From the NCBI GenBank assembly GCA_022316685.1, contig JAKJHU010000033.1, forward strand, positions 1,354,321 through 1,418,320: a stretch of DNA of 64,000 nucleotides, written 5' to 3'. This DNA is from Progne subis subis. Taxonomy: Eukaryota > Chordata > Aves > Passeriformes > Hirundinidae. Positions 60,334 to 64,000 of this stretch are shown in pieces (position 1 is the first letter of the stretch; each line of letters opens with the position of its first letter). The position numbers and the translations under genes were made by a program. A model generated the notes under the pieces. It had not been told where the DNA came from. It did no database searches and worked only from the letters and a program-made list of their open reading frames with translations.

Positions 60334-63300
60334 GTAAGATAAAAGTTGTAAATAAACTAGTGTTTAGACCAATGTTATCACCTTAGAAAATGGGGAGTAG
60401 AAAATTGTTTTTACTGAGGGGGTGAGCTGCATGCCCTGTTAAACCTCCCAGACAAACACAACCTCATTAGAGCTACGCTTGGCTGCTTATTCATTTGTGG
60501 CATTTGTGATTAAATGCGTAGGAAGACAAGACTCATTTAGTATCCCCTGGTGAGCATTTGGTTCAGGCATTACGATTTTGATGAAAAAGCAGCTGTTGAC
60601 CAACAGTGAATTTAGCTGTATTGCGAAAGAAAGAGCTGATCACAAGCAGTGGATAACAAACTGAAATAAGATCAGCTCCCGTCACTCGTATCAAGGAGGA
60701 GCTGGGAAATACTCTCACTTCCTCCTCCTTTACTACCTGCTCATAAACTCCTCATTGGGAACAAACTCACATTTTTAGCTGAGGCTCAGGATCCTGCCTA
60801 GATGAATAGCCTGTCATGTCTAATTACTCTTTAAGAACTGTGATGAAATTTGGGCAAACTGAAGGTGATGAGACAGAACTATGCAGGGTAGCCAGCTGCT
60901 GTGAAGCATTCAATTACAATGCCTTTTGAGAATTTGATTGGAATAGATTTTTGTATTTTAGAATATAAGTGTGGTATTGCTTTATTAAATTGTTACTTGG
61001 CGCCTAACCAATGTTGCTAAAGCCTCTTAAAAGAAGTGGTGGGCTGCGATGCTCCTACCAGATCTGTGGATGTAGATCTAACTTTATACCAGGTCTTTAG
61101 TTTTTTTTTTGAAATTTAGTAGGGTTATTCCTGATCGAGAGTAATCTCAGAGCAGTGAAAGTAGAATGGGCATTCCTCCTCATTTTACTCTTGAGTACAG
61201 GATTGCAAGTTTAGCCAGTGCTGATGTTGCACACACAATGCTGATAGAATTCTTTTCTAGTGATTGAAAGTGATGTTCTGATTGCAATTTGTAGGCATTC
61301 TGTTAATCCTAACCACATACTCTTCTCATTTTTATCATAATTTTCTTTTGTAGTTTCAGTGGATGATAATCTTATTTTCACTTCATAATAATGTGGTACA
61401 CAGCCTAGACAGACACCATTCAAGAAATTTCTGCTTTTGATGTAGATATGGATAAAAATATTATCAGCAGGAGTATTAAAGTGCCTGTGATACCCTGATA
61501 TTCAACAAAGTAGGGATATCTCTAAGGGTCCCTCTAGTACTTTCTAAATTTAAAATTCTTTTCAGAGTCTTGAACTCAACACTTAAAGGCCTTGGCCATA
61601 ATTATTCTCTTTGGAAAGTTGCAGGAATTCTGTATGTGCATCTAAGGGCAAAGTTTCACCCTTCACTAATGAAAATCAAAAGGAAATGAATTTCAGTAAT
61701 TATGGTAGGCTGTGATGAAATACTTATCACATAAATCTGTGCAGCTCAGAGGCAATAAAATTAAGAAGCAGCTGGTGAAATATGCTATAATTTCAATTTG
61801 CTGCTAATAATCATAAGTCTTTTTGAGCCAAGTGCTTTTTCTCTTCATGCGTGCTTTGGGAAGTGCCAAACCAATGAGTTATTCTTCTTACTAAGAGCAA
61901 AGGGTAACATCTACTGCTGTATTTTCTAGTCAGTATGTTTTTATTGGATGTAAAACAATTGCAGAGAAAGTAATAGAAATACCACACGACTGAGAAAAAG
62001 GACTCTGCAGATTTTATTGCATTCATCCAATTACTGACATTGCAGCCCTGACTGTAAATCTTTGGACACAGACTGGCTTCTTGTGAGGTTTCTCACTTGC
62101 CTCCCATAGGAATTGCCAGACAAGGTCATAACCGAGGTCTGTTCTGCCCACCATCCCATCAGCAGTGGTAGGGACCAAAGGCTTCAGGGAAACATGGAGC
62201 AAGGATTTCTATATGTTAGGACCCATTTTCCTACTAGATCCCGTCCTGGTATACAGTCGAGAAGGTCGGATGTACAAAGCATTGTGATATCTCAATGTTT
62301 GATGCTGCTGATCCTCCTCAAAAGACCTTCTGGATGAGAAAGCAGGAACCTTGGAGGACACTCAGCTCCTCTTTGGTGACTCAGCAGGAATCTAAGTTGT
62401 TTTGAGCTTGTTTTTTTCCTGAAGGGGTATTTTTGATAGTGGTACAGTGCCATCTGTAGGGAAGTAGCTAAAGAAGCATGTAATCTGGAGTGACTGTGTA
62501 GGAGTACAGATGATAAAAGGGTATGTCCAACTGCTTCCCATTCAGCCACTACACTGTATTACATACACACCTGGATTTTAGTGGGAATAAGCTACATTTG
62601 TGCACCCATTAGGTTCAGTGCTGCTTTTTGGCCACAGGATACTCCATGTATGAAAGTCTGACAGCCAACCTGAGCTAAACCAAAAAGTGATCAGAAGCTG
62701 AAGTGTTTATAAATGGGGCTGAAATTTCTAATTTCTACCTGGAGTTTAAGTAACATCTTTTTGTGTAGATGATTTAAATGAAATGCTGGTGTAGCAAAGA
62801 TGTAACTTCTCTGCCTTGGGTTCTGGTGTGAATTTAGCAAAAGCACATACAAATCCATGTATGTGCTTAGCATAGACTGTCAGAAAACCAGGATTATTGC
62901 TTTAAGTGTCCCTCACATGGCCATGCAGCACTGGTGGTACAGACTGACATTGCCTCTGAAGCTGAACCTGAGCACAGCCCACACATTCCCTTGATTCACT
63001 TTGCAGGTCCATGCTGAGTGGGCACCTGAGGGCTGTTTCTAAGAATTTGAGGGGTATAATAACCCAGGGGAGAAAGTTTCCACTTGGTGCTGCTGGGACA
63101 AATATAGATGATGCTAAATAAAGAGGAATGCAGGCTGAGATCATCTGCAACATGGGAAATAAAAATTGCTTTGCAATCATGAGTGGCAAATGCAGTTTCT
63201 CTTTCGAGAAAATCAGGCATCTCTTTTGAGAATATCAACCATCTTAAGAACTTCTCTTCGCCTTTCACCTCAAATATAAATGTACGTAGGAAGCTTAAGA

Positions 63301-64000
63301 TGGTACTTCCCAGACAACATGCCTGATTGATGCAATTTTTTTTTTTCATTTGCCCAGGTGTCAGCTTTCTGTCTTTTCCAGTTTATTGAATTTATATGTG
63401 AAGCTCTGAAAACACATGACAGATATTACCTTTATATCTCACTGATTTGTTCTAGCAAGAATTATACAGCTTTTCAGGCAAGCCCTCCAGGACTCCTGAT
63501 TGGGGCCATATAAAGTGTTGGGATAGAGACTGCCGTTTAAAGAGTTCTGTTGGTCTTGTGTGCTTAGCAGTGTGTTAAATGCTAAATGCCCTCATCACTT
63601 TGAGAGAGCTGCTCTTAACAAGGGCTGGCAAATGACCGTTTCATTTGCAGTCTTTGCCTTGGAGGGAACTTGCCGTCTTAATTTGGGTGCCCTGCGTAGC
63701 TGTAAAGAGGCTGCAGAGTAACCTCTGTGGTCTGCAGCAGAACCAAGGCATTTCAGGCTGTGTGCCTGCCTGATTAAATGCAATTGCTCTTAGTGCTGAA
63801 ATGGCCTTTCTCATGCTGAGGATGGAGTTAAGTACCTGGACAGGTGCTGTCTGGAGCTCAGGTCTCCTGGCTCTCCAATGTCTGATGTGTTGAAGAAGGC
63901 AGTGCTTCTCCCTTGCTTAACTCCTGTCCTCTGTCCCCCAGACCCGCACTGAACTGGCACATTTTATCATCACTGAATAACATGTTCACATGCCTGACAT
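60334..64000. other. Unique AT-rich sequence, no gene recognised
   Basis: There is no transposon or gene apart from the hairpin at 62.8 kb. The 60.5-60.7 kb and 61.7-61.8 kb stretches combine ATTA-type homeodomain sites with CAGCTG E-boxes and little simple sequence, which is the look of developmental enhancers. That is an impression only. Overlapping minus frames at 62.9-63.35 kb show no family resemblance. Confidence 0.5.
62819..62889. ncRNA. Long imperfect hairpin, pre-miRNA-like in outline
   Basis: A perfect 11-bp stem pairs AAGCACATACA at 62,841-62,851 with TGTATGTGCTT at 62,858-62,868 around a 6-nt loop. Further out, GGTTCTG at 62,819-62,825 can pair with CAGAAAACC at 62,881-62,889 with two bulged A. 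The middle of the arms pairs only partly. Total length (about 70 nt) is right for a precursor microRNA, but the 6-nt loop is small and the middle is weak. I do not recognise a known miRNA. Confidence 0.15.

Noticed and set aside
1..64000. Bacterial operons, CRISPR arrays, phage or plasmid features, tRNA or rRNA genes
   Set aside because: The CR1 elements establish a vertebrate nuclear origin. No regularly spaced repeats, tRNA B-box with cloverleaf, or rRNA sequence was seen.

Overview
This window is nuclear DNA of a sauropsid vertebrate, most probably a bird. The direct evidence is three copies of the CR1 (chicken repeat 1) LINE. All three lie on the minus strand and two carry recognisable reverse-transcriptase or C-terminal reading frames. 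The rest fits an avian macrochromosome: moderate to low GC, CpG depletion outside one patch, few dinucleotide microsatellites, scattered poly-T/poly-A tracts, and reading frames that are mostly chance length. Nothing suggests a prokaryote, plasmid, phage or organelle. I see no tRNA, rRNA, CRISPR array, operon or satellite array.

No protein-coding gene could be identified. None of the long reading frames resembles a protein family I know, apart from the CR1 fragments. The window is best described as intergenic or long-intron sequence.

Layout. 1-27 kb is mostly unique sequence with homopolymer tracts and a few short tandem duplications. 27.6 kb has a short CR1 tail. 28-49 kb is mostly unique, with a small CpG-enriched patch at 37.4-37.8 kb, the best promoter or enhancer candidate. 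49.8-52.3 kb is the repeat-rich part, with a 1-kb 5'-truncated CR1 that keeps the FADD motif of reverse transcriptase, and a second CR1 of about 0.4 kb. 52.6-60.4 kb has several open, splice-flanked segments on the plus strand, one of which (60,193-60,333) overlaps what looks like a very old LINE tail. 60.4-64 kb is unique and AT-rich, with one long imperfect hairpin at 62.8 kb.

I scanned by eye for splice-flanked open segments and list the best as candidate exons with low confidence. Vertebrate introns contain many pseudo-exons, so these are leads, not genes. Several are phase-compatible on the plus strand. No previously undescribed system could be demonstrated here.
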